A stretch of DNA of 64,000 nt from Litorivicinus lipolyticus (GTDB lineage: Bacteria; Pseudomonadota; Gammaproteobacteria; Pseudomonadales; Litorivicinaceae), in assembly GCF_009650135.1 (NCBI RefSeq), contig NZ_CP045871.1, forward strand, positions 2,175,001-2,239,000. Reading direction: 5' to 3'. A program made the translations under genes and the position numbers. The notes under the pieces are model-generated. The model saw nothing but the letters and a program-made list of their open reading frames with translations, did no database searches and was not told the origin of the DNA. This document shows positions 1 through 8,242 of this stretch, one piece after another (the stretch's first letter is position 1; each line of letters starts with the position of its first letter).

Positions 1-1362
1 GCCGCAGAAAACGCCCAGCCCGATAGCCGGCGTGTGGTGATTGACCTGCCGGCGACGCCAGCACCGCAGTCGTCGACAACGGTGTTGCCGCTCGCCAGCG
101 CGCAGCGTGTGCAGCCCAGCGCCACCACTACCGGCATCGACGTGGTGACGACTGACTTGCCAAGCCCGGCCAAACCGGCCGAGCCATCAGCCTTTGACAG
201 CACCGCAAAGACGAACCAGCTGGAACCGGTAGAACCGGTAGAACCGGTAGAACCGGTAGAACCCTGGCAAACCCTAACCGTCAAGTCGGGCGATTCGATG
301 TCAGCGCTGTTTCAACGAGCCGGCTTGTCCAGCGCCGAGCTGTTCCGCATCACCAGTGCCGACAGCAAGCGGCGGCTTTACAGCATCAAGCCCGGCCAAC
401 AGATCCGAGTACTGGCCCGGGACAGCCGTGTCGAAAAGCTTGAATACCTGCAAACCGACCTGAAAACCTACGTCTTCGATGCCACCGGCGACAGCGTCAC
501 GGTGGACCTGGTCGAGCGCGTACCGGACATACGGCTGGCACACGCGACCGGCGTCATTAAGGGCAGCCTATTCTATGCCGGCAAAGATGCCGGACTGAGC
601 GAGCGCCAAACCATGAACTTGGCCAACATTTTTGGCCACGTCATCAACTTCGTTTACGACCTGCGCGCCGGCGATTACTTCCACGTTGTCTATGAAGAGC
701 AGTTTCTGGAAGGCAAAAAGATCGGCGAGGGCCGCATTGTCGCCGCTGAATTCACCAACTCTGGCGAACGCTTTTCGGCCTATCGCTACCAAGACAGTGA
801 AGGCTACTTCGGCTACTACGACGAAAAAGGCACCAGCATGCGCAAAGCGTTTTTACTCGCGCCGCTGAATTACTCCCGCATTAGTTCCAACTTTAAGCTG
901 GCCCGCAAGCACCCGGTACTGGGCAAAATTCGGGCCCATAAAGGCACCGACTACGCAGCCCCAACCGGAACGCCTATTTACGCATCCGGTGACGGCCGAG
1001 TCAGTTTCTCGGGCACCAAGGGCGGCTATGGCAAGACCGTGATCGTAAAGCACGCCGGCGGTGTCGAAACGCGCTACGCGCACATGTCCCGGATCGCAGC
1101 GAGCTCGGGCAAGCGCGTCCGCCAAGGCCAGGTCATCGGCTACGTGGGCGCAACCGGCTTGGCAACCGGCCCGCACCTGCACTATGAATTTATTTTGAAC
1201 GGCGCCCACCGCAACCCGCGCACGGTGCTGGCGAAACTGCCAAAAGCCAAGTCATTGCCAAGCAGCGAGATGGCACGGTTCGGCGACGCCATCGCCACCA
1301 AGGTCGCACTGATCGAAGGCCTACGGCAAACCCAACTGGCCCAACTGGAGCGCGCAAACTGA
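1..1362 (+). CDS. LysM/OapA-M23 family murein peptidase (5' partial)
   Basis: The frame is open from the first base, so the true start lies outside the window. The product resembles periplasmic MepM/YebA-type endopeptidases, zinc enzymes that cut peptide crosslinks in peptidoglycan. After a Pro/Glu-rich linker (about bases 220-265) comes a LysM/OapA-like region (about 265-470). A C-terminal M23 domain carries the zinc ligand motifs HKGTD (937-951) and HLHYEF (1174-1191). The linker contains a 9-bp tandem repeat. The stop codon overlaps the proposed CTG start of anmK, so the two wall-turnover genes are probably co-transcribed. The family is clear; the exact bond cut is inferred. Confidence 0.9.
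   Translation, partial: AAENAQPDSRRVVIDLPATPAPQSSTTVLPLASAQRVQPSATTTGIDVVTTDLPSPAKPAEPSAFDSTAKTNQLEPVEPVEPVEPVEPWQTLTVKSGDSMSALFQRAGLSSAELFRITSADSKRRLYSIKPGQQIRVLARDSRVEKLEYLQTDLKTYVFDATGDSVTVDLVERVPDIRLAHATGVIKGSLFYAGKDAGLSERQTMNLANIFGHVINFVYDLRAGDYFHVVYEEQFLEGKKIGEGRIVAAEFTNSGERFSAYRYQDSEGYFGYYDEKGTSMRKAFLLAPLNYSRISSNFKLARKHPVLGKIRAHKGTDYAAPTGTPIYASGDGRVSFSGTKGGYGKTVIVKHAGGVETRYAHMSRIAASSGKRVRQGQVIGYVGATGLATGPHLHYEFILNGAHRNPRTVLAKLPKAKSLPSSEMARFGDAIATKVALIEGLRQTQLAQLERAN
223..258. repeat. Four perfect tandem copies of a 9-bp unit GAACCGGTA
   Basis: Four head-to-tail copies of GAACCGGTA lie at 223-231, 232-240, 241-249 and 250-258, followed by a partial unit GAACC. They encode a Glu-Pro-Val repeat in the linker between the N-terminus and the LysM-like domain. 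The unit is three codons long, so copy-number change would alter linker length without a frameshift. Confidence 0.9.
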
Positions 1363-2441
1363 GCGCGCATCGGGTCATTGGCCTGATGACCGGCACCAGT
1401 CTTGACGGCGCCGACCTGGTACTGGCGACCTTTGATGACCACCCCACCGTTATCGCTGCGGAACACCACCCCTACCCCGACGCACTGCATGACCAGGCGG
1501 CTGCGCTGGCTGATGGTGAGCGCATCGATTTTGTCGCCATTGCCCGCTTTAAAGTGGACTTATCGGAGTGGTTTGCGGACTTGGCACTGCGCATGATCCA
1601 GCAGCACGGCGCCGTCGATGGCATCGCCGTTCAGGGTCAAAGCCTGGCCCACTTGCCCGGATTACACGCCTTCCAAGCGCTGCAACCTGAACGTATTGCG
1701 GCGCGTTGCCAAACCCCGGTCATCGCCGAATTCCGCAATACAGACATGGCCTTGGGCGGCCAAGGCGCCCCGCTAAGCGCGGCTTTTCACCAGCGACTGT
1801 TCGATCTGGATGGCATTGCCCGCGCCGTCGTCGGCATCAGCGGCATGGCACATCTGACCTACCTGGGGCCGAAAGGTGAATTATCAGGTGACGAAATTGG
1901 GCCTGGCAACTTACTGATGGATGCGTGGGCTGAACGCCACCTAAACCTGCGCTGGGACATGGACGGCGCATGGGCACGGCAAGGCCGAGTCAGCACGGAT
2001 CTATTGCGCGTACTCAGAGCCGAACCCTTTTTCGATCAGCCCTCGCCCAAGGCCGCAGGCCCAGGCTTGTTCACCATCAGCTGGCTTGACCAAACCCTCA
2101 AAACACTGGCGACCAAGCCAAGCCCGGTGGACGTTATGGCGACGTTACTGGAATTGACCGCGTGGTCGATTTCGAAGCACTTGGCAGCGTGCCCCGTGGC
2201 ACCGACGGACGTGGTGTTGTGCGGGGGCGGCGCTAATAATCGGGCACTGGTGGAGCGCATTGGCCAATTGTGCAGCCTGCCGACACGCCTAAGTGATGAG
2301 TTGGGCATTCCAGTGGGCCAGGTCGGGGCGACCGCATTTGCATGGTTTGGGCACTGCCGGCTGGCACGCCAGCGCTTGGATTTGGGCACCATCACCGGCG
2401 CCAGCAGCGCAGGACTGTACGGCACACTGTTCGAAATTTAG
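1359..2441 (+). CDS. anmK: Anhydro-N-acetylmuramic acid kinase
   Basis: AnmK phosphorylates and opens 1,6-anhydro-MurNAc released during murein recycling, giving MurNAc-6-phosphate in the cytoplasm. The phosphate-binding motif GTSLDG and the C-terminal LCGGGANN motif are present. The first ATG (1386) would remove the conserved strand just before GTSLDG and has no ribosome-binding site. In-frame codons upstream read (L)SAHRVIGLM, and a CTG at 1359 follows GGAG (1347-1350) by eight bases and overlaps the TGA of the peptidase gene. I therefore place the start at CTG 1359 (360 residues). The conservative alternative is ATG 1386 (351 residues). Confidence 0.88.
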   Translation: MSAHRVIGLMTGTSLDGADLVLATFDDHPTVIAAEHHPYPDALHDQAAALADGERIDFVAIARFKVDLSEWFADLALRMIQQHGAVDGIAVQGQSLAHLPGLHAFQALQPERIAARCQTPVIAEFRNTDMALGGQGAPLSAAFHQRLFDLDGIARAVVGISGMAHLTYLGPKGELSGDEIGPGNLLMDAWAERHLNLRWDMDGAWARQGRVSTDLLRVLRAEPFFDQPSPKAAGPGLFTISWLDQTLKTLATKPSPVDVMATLLELTAWSISKHLAACPVAPTDVVLCGGGANNRALVERIGQLCSLPTRLSDELGIPVGQVGATAFAWFGHCRLARQRLDLGTITGASSAGLYGTLFEI

Positions 2442-2442
2442 G

Positions 2443-2892
2443 CTAAAACGGAATTGCACCTGAGCGGGCCAGGCCGGCTTGGAAGCTGGGGCCAAAGGGC
2501 ACCAGTTCAACGAAGGGCGGCAAATCCGTGACCGCCACTTGGTTGTCTCGCAGCCAGGTTTCGCAAACACGAACGTCAATCACTTTGAATGCGTCCAGTC
2601 GCGCCGCCAAGTCAACCAATGACTGGTTGACCCCATAGTTAGCGCGCTTGAACAGATTGATTTCGTCACCGTGCAAGACAAAGGTGACGGGCTCCACCGG
2701 GCTAAAATTGGACGCCCGCGCCAAATCGTCGGCGCGCATTAACAGCGCACTGAGTTCGTCAAAGTTATGATTACTGAGTTGGGTAAAAGACGGTGCTTGT
2801 AGCGGGACCAACTGGGCGCCTGGTAGCGCCGCTGCCAGCAAGGAGCCGCTAAACAGTAAAGCTAGCGCCGCAACCACAGGTTGATGTCGCAT
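2443..2892 (-). CDS. Exported DsrE/DsrF-like protein
   Basis: A 149-residue protein with a cleavable-looking signal peptide ([22 protein letters not shown]) followed by a DsrE-like fold. Recognisable segments are [23 protein letters not shown], a single cysteine in [10 protein letters not shown], and [13 protein letters not shown] near the C-terminus. Members of this periplasmic subgroup have no firmly established role; some DsrE proteins handle sulfur. The ATG lies 44 bases inside the 3' end of erpA in another frame, suggesting translational coupling. Its stop is one base from the convergent stop of anmK. The frame stays open upstream, but the signal peptide fixes this start. Confidence 0.75.
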   Translation of the reverse strand: MRHQPVVAALALLFSGSLLAAALPGAQLVPLQAPSFTQLSNHNFDELSALLMRADDLARASNFSPVEPVTFVLHGDEINLFKRANYGVNQSLVDLAARLDAFKVIDVRVCETWLRDNQVAVTDLPPFVELVPFGPSFQAGLARSGAIPF

Positions 2893-3196
2893 TCGGATTG
2901 TTGACCACAAATCGACTGCCCTCCAGCCCCTCTTTATAGTCAACTTCCGAGCCGACCAGGTATTGGTAGCTGAGGGGATCGACCAATACTGTAACGTCGT
3001 CGACCGCCACTTGGGTATCGTCCTCATTGACGGCGTCATCAAATGTGAAGCCGTATTGAAATCCGCTGCACCCACCGCCGGTGACGAATACCCGCAGCTT
3101 TAGGGCTGGGTTCTCTTCTTCGATCACCAACCCACGTACTTTGTTGACCGCACTGGCGGTGACCGCAATCGGCTGGGGAATATACTGCTGAGTCAT
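2849..3196 (-). CDS. erpA: Iron-sulfur cluster insertion protein ErpA
   Basis: An A-type carrier of 115 residues that delivers Fe-S clusters to apoproteins, classically to the isoprenoid enzymes IspG/IspH. The three cluster-binding cysteines are at C43 (GGGCSGF), C107 and C109 (TCGCGASF), one residue off the E. coli ErpA positions. The ATG at 3196 is preceded by AGGAG. It lies 50 bases downstream of argC on the same strand and overlaps the following DsrE-like gene by 44 bases. Confidence 0.95.
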   Translation of the reverse strand: MTQQYIPQPIAVTASAVNKVRGLVIEEENPALKLRVFVTGGGCSGFQYGFTFDDAVNEDDTQVAVDDVTVLVDPLSYQYLVGSEVDYKEGLEGSRFVVNNPNATSTCGCGASFTV

Positions 3197-3246
3197 TGTC
3201 TTCTCCTGATCCGCTTGAGTGGCTGCAGGTGCACCCTATTTCAAGA

Positions 3247-4275
3247 CTAAGGTAGCAAACCGATGCCGCCAAGGCCCGCGCTTTCGTCCAGCCCCAACAT
3301 CAGGTTCATACACTGCACCGCCTGACCGGACGCGCCCTTGACCAAGTTGTCTTCGACCGCCAGCACCACCACCCGGTCCGAACCAGGCGCACGATGGACC
3401 GCCAAACGGCACTGATTCGAACCGCGCACGGACCGGGTTTCCGGATGCGAACCGGCCGGCATGACATCGACCATGGGTTCGTCCGCATAGGTCGATTCAA
3501 ACAGCGCCTGAAGGTCAGCGTCCGCGGTCAACCGCGCGTAACAGGTGGCGTGAATGCCACGGGTCATGGGCGTCAAATGTGGGGTAAAGACCAAGCCTAC
3601 TGGGGTCCCCGCCGCAATCGACAGCTGCTGGCTGATTTCCGGCAGATGACGGTGACCCGACACACCGTAGGCTTTAAAGCTGTCATTAACCTCGGCAAAC
3701 AGGGCACCGACGTTGGCGCCACGGCCGGCGCCGGACACGCCGCTTTTACAATCGGCAATCAAATCGCTGGGGTCCACAAGACCCGCCGCCAACAGTGGTG
3801 CCAGCGCCAACTGAACCGCGGTCGGGTAGCACCCCGGCGCCGCCACCAAGTCCGCCGACTGAATGTCAGCACGGTTAAGCTCGGGCAATCCATAGACCGC
3901 TTTGGCGGCCCAGTCCGGCGCGCTATGGGTCATGCCGTACCACTGGGCGAACACGTCCAGATCACGCAACCTAAAGTCAGCCGACAAATCGACCACCTTG
4001 ATGCCGCGCGCTAACAAGGCCGGAGCTTGGGCCATAGCGACCCCGTGCGGCGTCGCAAAAAACACCAAGTCGCAACCTGCCAAGGCGGCTTCGCTGGGCT
4101 CGACGAAGCACAGATCGGTGTGGCCTCGAAGGTTCGGGTATAAATCCGCCACCGGTCGACCCGCTTCGGTGCGCGACGTTATCGCGCAAAGCTGTGCGTG
4201 GGGGTGCGCGCACAGGATGCGCAACAATTCGACCCCGGTGTAACCCGTGCCGCCGACAATGCCGATTTTTACCAT
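3247..4275 (-). CDS. argC: N-acetyl-gamma-glutamyl-phosphate reductase
   Basis: ArgC reduces N-acetylglutamyl-phosphate to the semialdehyde with NADPH, the third step of arginine synthesis. The 342-residue product opens with [14 protein letters not shown] (Rossmann nucleotide-binding loop, residues 8-14). Its catalytic cysteine is C149 in APGCYPT, and it keeps the HRHLPEI segment of the active site. The frame continues about 56 codons upstream, but ATG 4275 gives the family N-terminus. The gene is divergent from the CLC gene, with 54 bases between starts, and is followed by erpA. Confidence 0.95.
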   Translation of the reverse strand: MVKIGIVGGTGYTGVELLRILCAHPHAQLCAITSRTEAGRPVADLYPNLRGHTDLCFVEPSEAALAGCDLVFFATPHGVAMAQAPALLARGIKVVDLSADFRLRDLDVFAQWYGMTHSAPDWAAKAVYGLPELNRADIQSADLVAAPGCYPTAVQLALAPLLAAGLVDPSDLIADCKSGVSGAGRGANVGALFAEVNDSFKAYGVSGHRHLPEISQQLSIAAGTPVGLVFTPHLTPMTRGIHATCYARLTADADLQALFESTYADEPMVDVMPAGSHPETRSVRGSNQCRLAVHRAPGSDRVVVLAVEDNLVKGASGQAVQCMNLMLGLDESAGLGGIGLLP

Positions 4276-4329
4276 GATGACCTCAGTACTAGGGTCGCCT
4301 ATGATACCCCAAGCCCAATTGGAGTGTGG

Positions 4330-5937
4330 ATGTCGTTTTTCGCTTTTCGCCGGCGCCTGTCCCAGGGCGACGAGTTCGTCTTTCAGACCCTGATCGGCCT
4401 GGTCATTGGCATGGCCGTGGCGGTCATCGTCATGATGTTCCATGAACTGATAGATGTGGCTGCCAGCGCGTCTCAGTTTGAAGACTGGCCGTGGTGGCAG
4501 CGACTGCTGCTACCGATTGCCGGTGCGATCGCCTGCTATGCACTATTACAGCGCCACCAAAATCGCGCCCAATTGGGCGTCGGCCATGTCATCGAAACCT
4601 TGCACCGGGCGCCGCGTCACTGGCCGGTGACGAACGCCATACTGCAATTCCTGTTGACCCCGGTGCTGCTGGCCAGTGGCCAAAGCGGTGGCCGCGAAGG
4701 CCCTGCGGTCCACCTCGGCGCCACCTTTGGCGCTTGGATGACCGAGCGCATGCACCTGCCGCGCAATAACCTGCGGGTGTTTGTCGGTGCCGGCGCCGCG
4801 GCTGCGATTTCCAGCACCTTTGGCACCCCGCTCGCCGGCGTCGCCTTTGCCATGGAAGTGGTGGTGATGGAATACACCGTCGCAGGGTTCCTGCCAATCA
4901 TCGCCGCGGCCGTCGCCGCCTCATGGCTGATCGGCATACTGGTCGGCGCGCCACTGGTGTCGATTCCCGATTTAAGCAGCATGCAAAGCCCCGATTTGGG
5001 CTGGGTGTTGGTCCTGGGGTTGGGCAGCGGACTGATTTCAGCGGCCTTCAACTGGGTTGTTCGAACCACCGCCCAGCACCGGCCGCGCTTTGGCGTGATC
5101 TGGGCCGGAGTCATTTGCGGCGCCGTCGGTGTATTCGTGCCCGACGTTATGGGCGACGGATTTTATGTCCTGGGTGATCTGTTAGCGACGCCCAGCGTGT
5201 GGCAGCTGCTGGTGTTGTTGTTGGTGTGCAAACTGTTAGTCACCGGGCTTAGCCTGGGGCTGGGGATGCCGATCGGCTTTATCGGCCCGCTGTTACTGAT
5301 GGGCGCAGCCTGGGGGGCACTGGTGGGCCTGGCCTCGGGCGCGCCGGATCCGCTATTGACGCTGATCGGCATGACTGCGGTCATGGGGGGGGCGTTGTTT
5401 GCGCCCTTAGCTGCGGTGTTAGCCGTGATCGAGCTGAGCCAGCAAACGGACTTAATTTTGCCGGCCATGACCGCCGTTGCGATCGCTATTTTGCTGCACC
5501 GACTGCTCGGTCAAGAGGGGCTCTTCGTGCACCAGCTAGCCGATGCTGGACGGCCGCTGGCCCTGCACCGATCAAACCACCCTATGCACCACCTCGGTGT
5601 CGATGCCGCCATTCGCAACAATGTGGTTCAAATCAACCGCCGCTTTAACGGTTTGCCCAAGCCTGCGGACGTAGTGGTCTGGGGAGTCGGGCGCCGACAA
5701 ATGCGGGCCATGGAGTGGCTCGAGTTCGTTAAAGCCAGCAACGAGCTGGCCCCGGGCAGTGATTTGGCCACCGTAATCCAAGGCCATACCCTTGAACGCA
5801 TGCATAACGACGCCACCTTAGCGGAGGTGTGGGCGCATACCCGCGCCAGTCACGCCCAAGGCGCATACTTTCGCCACCCAAACGGCCGCCTCAATGGCAT
5901 CATATGGCGCACTCAACTCGAGGATCAGTTCCAATGA
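4330..5937 (+). CDS. CLC-family chloride channel or Cl-/H+ exchanger
   Basis: A 535-residue polytopic membrane protein of the CLC superfamily. The gating-glutamate motif GREGP (in [15 protein letters not shown]) is intact. A conserved Glu-rich stretch [10 protein letters not shown] sits where the proton glutamate lies in E. coli ClcA. The family motif GxFxP near the third quarter reads GFIGP here, and the first anion motif GSGIP reads GVGHV. A cytosolic tail of about 120 residues ends in a CBS-like segment (RLNGIIWR) but no clear CBS pair. ATG 4330 is the first start with a sensible membrane N-terminus. The last four bases overlap hemJ (ATGA). Confidence 0.85.
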   Translation: MSFFAFRRRLSQGDEFVFQTLIGLVIGMAVAVIVMMFHELIDVAASASQFEDWPWWQRLLLPIAGAIACYALLQRHQNRAQLGVGHVIETLHRAPRHWPVTNAILQFLLTPVLLASGQSGGREGPAVHLGATFGAWMTERMHLPRNNLRVFVGAGAAAAISSTFGTPLAGVAFAMEVVVMEYTVAGFLPIIAAAVAASWLIGILVGAPLVSIPDLSSMQSPDLGWVLVLGLGSGLISAAFNWVVRTTAQHRPRFGVIWAGVICGAVGVFVPDVMGDGFYVLGDLLATPSVWQLLVLLLVCKLLVTGLSLGLGMPIGFIGPLLLMGAAWGALVGLASGAPDPLLTLIGMTAVMGGALFAPLAAVLAVIELSQQTDLILPAMTAVAIAILLHRLLGQEGLFVHQLADAGRPLALHRSNHPMHHLGVDAAIRNNVVQINRRFNGLPKPADVVVWGVGRRQMRAMEWLEFVKASNELAPGSDLATVIQGHTLERMHNDATLAEVWAHTRASHAQGAYFRHPNGRLNGIIWRTQLEDQFQ

Positions 5938-6359
5938 CGTATCTAACTATTAAAGCCCTGCACTTAATCGCGATCGTGACCTGGTTCGCGGCCCTGTTTT
6001 ACTTGCCGCGCCTGTTTGTTTATCACCGCAGTGCCGACGACAGCATCAGCCGCGAACGTTTTTGCATCATGGAACGCCGACTGCTCAAGGGCATCATGAC
6101 GCCCTCGATGATTGCGGTCTGGATTTTAGGCATCACCCTCATCTCGATGAACCCCGGGGTAGCGTCGAGCGGCTGGTTGCACGTCAAACTGGTATTGGTA
6201 TTGATCCTGTCTGGCTATCACGGCCTATGCGGCAAACACGTCAAAGCCTTTGCGCGCGACGAAAACCCTAAAACTGAAACCTACTTTCGCTGGTTCAATG
6301 AGTTCCCGGTCGTGATCTTGATCGCCGTGGTCTTCCTCGCCATCTTAAAACCGTTCTAA
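5934..6359 (+). CDS. hemJ: Protoporphyrinogen oxidase HemJ
   Basis: A 141-residue, roughly four-helix membrane protein of the HemJ (UPF0093) family, which oxidises protoporphyrinogen IX to protoporphyrin IX in bacteria lacking HemG/HemY. The conserved N-terminal histidine is in [25 protein letters not shown], and the basic loop [14 protein letters not shown] and the segment [12 protein letters not shown] are typical. The ATG overlaps the CLC stop (ATGA). hemL, another tetrapyrrole gene, starts 17 bases downstream, so these likely form a haem unit. Confidence 0.92.
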   Translation: MTYLTIKALHLIAIVTWFAALFYLPRLFVYHRSADDSISRERFCIMERRLLKGIMTPSMIAVWILGITLISMNPGVASSGWLHVKLVLVLILSGYHGLCGKHVKAFARDENPKTETYFRWFNEFPVVILIAVVFLAILKPF

Positions 6360-6376
6360 TTTTCGGAGCCACCTGC

Positions 6377-7666
6377 ATGAATGCCTCGACCCCCCTATTT
6401 GAAAACGCCCAAAAACACCTCGTCGGCGGCGTCAACAGCCCCGTGCGTGCGTTCAAGTCCGTTGGCGGCACCCCGTTGTTTGTGTCCAAAGCCAAAGGCG
6501 CCTACCTGTATGGCCCTGACAACCAACGCTACATCGACTACATCGGTTCGTGGGGACCGATGATACTGGGCCATGCCAACGAGCAGGTCCTGCAGGCGGT
6601 GCGCGAGGCGATCGAGTTGGGGCTGAGCTATGGCGCGCCCTCGGAGAAAGAAACTGAGCTGGCGATCGCGGTCAAAACACTGATGCCCAGTATCGAAAAA
6701 CTGCGACTGTGTTCATCCGGTACCGAAGCCACTATGAGCGCGATTCGTCTGGCGCGCGGATTCACCGGTCGCGATGTGATCCTCAAGTTTGAAGGCTGCT
6801 ACCACGGCCACAGCGATTCGTTGCTGGTCAAGGCCGGCTCTGGCGCGTTGACGCTGGGCGTCCCCACCAGCCCGGGCGTGCCGGCTGAATTGGCTCAGTT
6901 CACCTACACGCTGCCGTACAACGATGTGGCGGCCTTGCACCAGGTGTTCAGCGAAGCGGGTGATCGCATTGCCGCGGTCATCTTGGAGCCGATCACTGGC
7001 AATATGAACATGATCAAGCCCTTGGACGGTTACTTGGAGGCGATGCGGACGCTGTGCACCGAGCACGGCACGCTGTTGATCTACGATGAAGTCATGACTG
7101 GCTTTCGTGTCGCCGCTGGCGGCGCTCAGTCATTACAGGGCATCACGCCGGACCTGACCTGTTTGGGTAAAGTCATCGGCGGCGGCATGCCGGTTGGAGC
7201 CTTTGGTGGCCGCGCCGATGTGATGGCGCAGCTGGCGCCGGAAGGCCCCGTGTACCAAGCCGGCACATTAAGCGGTAACCCAGTAGCGATGGCGGCGGGC
7301 CTGGAAACCCTGAAAGGCCTCAGCGCCGAGGGTTTCTTTGACAAGCTGCAAAACAAGACCGACGTCCTGACTGCGGGCCTGAAAACCGCCGCGCACGAGG
7401 CCGGGGTTCCGCTGTGCACGGAAATGGCCGGCGGCATGTTTGGCTTCTTCTTTAGTGACGCCGAGCGCGTCACCAGCTTTGAGCAGGCCACGGCCTGTGA
7501 CGCCCCGGCGTTCAACCGGTTCTTTCACAGCATGCTCGATCAAGGCGTGTATTTAGCGCCCAGCCACTATGAGGCTGGGTTTATCAGCGCAGCCCACACC
7601 CAGGCTGACTTGGATCAGACCTTGAGCGCGGCCCGGGTCGCCTTCAAGGCCGCTCGCGCCGGCTAA
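6377..7666 (+). CDS. hemL: Glutamate-1-semialdehyde 2,1-aminomutase
   Basis: A PLP enzyme that converts glutamate-1-semialdehyde to 5-aminolevulinate, the committed precursor of haem by the C5 pathway. The length of 429 residues is normal. The PLP lysine is K265 in [17 protein letters not shown], the same number as in E. coli. Other conserved segments are [30 protein letters not shown] and [11 protein letters not shown] ribosome-binding site GGAG precedes ATG 6377. The stop codon interlocks with the convergent lipoprotein stop in the element CTAA (7663-7666). Confidence 0.97.
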   Translation: MNASTPLFENAQKHLVGGVNSPVRAFKSVGGTPLFVSKAKGAYLYGPDNQRYIDYIGSWGPMILGHANEQVLQAVREAIELGLSYGAPSEKETELAIAVKTLMPSIEKLRLCSSGTEATMSAIRLARGFTGRDVILKFEGCYHGHSDSLLVKAGSGALTLGVPTSPGVPAELAQFTYTLPYNDVAALHQVFSEAGDRIAAVILEPITGNMNMIKPLDGYLEAMRTLCTEHGTLLIYDEVMTGFRVAAGGAQSLQGITPDLTCLGKVIGGGMPVGAFGGRADVMAQLAPEGPVYQAGTLSGNPVAMAAGLETLKGLSAEGFFDKLQNKTDVLTAGLKTAAHEAGVPLCTEMAGGMFGFFFSDAERVTSFEQATACDAPAFNRFFHSMLDQGVYLAPSHYEAGFISAAHTQADLDQTLSAARVAFKAARAG

Positions 7667-8241
7667 AGGCCGCGCGCCTTGGCGCGTGCCGCGGTCGCAC
7701 CCGCGGCATTGCCGGCACGTTCGCGCGCCAGCGCAACCAGGTTCCAACTGTCGCGTCGCACGAAACTGTCGGGCGCCAGGTCAACGGCTTTCAACGCCAA
7801 CTGTTCGGCCTCGCCCGCCTGACCCATTTCCAGCCGCAAACGGCCCATCTGGTAATAAATCTCCGGCTCGCGTGGGGCCAAGCGCAAGGCCCGCTCCAAG
7901 GTCGCCATGGCCTCGTCATTTTTGCCGCCGCTGGCTTGCTGGTCCGCGGTGTCCAGCAGTTCCAACACCGGCTCCGAAATCGGCGTTGTGCTGGCCGGCT
8001 CATCGGCCATCGGCTGCGATTCGATTTTCGCCACCTCAACCGGCTGGGTTTTGCCGCGCACCACGGCCGTGGTGGCCGGCGTCGTGACCGCGGCTGGCAC
8101 ATCAGCCCGCGCCGGGGCCTTGCGCACCCGGTCTTGCTCGCCGGCGTTTTGGGTGCCGTCGATTATCGGCGGCGGTACACGCAAACCCGAGGCACAACCT
8201 GCTAACACGAATGACGCCACCACTAAACCAATCCGAATCAC
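7663..8241 (-). CDS. TPR lipoprotein, probable PBP1b activator (LpoP-like)
   Basis: A 192-residue lipoprotein: a hydrophobic signal ends in the lipobox LAGC, followed by a Pro/Thr-rich spacer and about two TPR units (residues about 95-180). I chose GTG 8241 because GGAGG sits five bases upstream; a TTG at 8253 is also in frame. It starts one base after the PBP1b stop, so the pair is an operon. In Pseudomonas a TPR lipoprotein, LpoP, is encoded beside the PBP1b gene and activates it across the periplasm. The architecture and position here match that, but sequence homology to LpoP is inferred. Confidence 0.75.
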   Translation of the reverse strand: MIRIGLVVASFVLAGCASGLRVPPPIIDGTQNAGEQDRVRKAPARADVPAAVTTPATTAVVRGKTQPVEVAKIESQPMADEPASTTPISEPVLELLDTADQQASGGKNDEAMATLERALRLAPREPEIYYQMGRLRLEMGQAGEAEQLALKAVDLAPDSFVRRDSWNLVALARERAGNAAGATAARAKARGL

Positions 8242-8242
8242 A

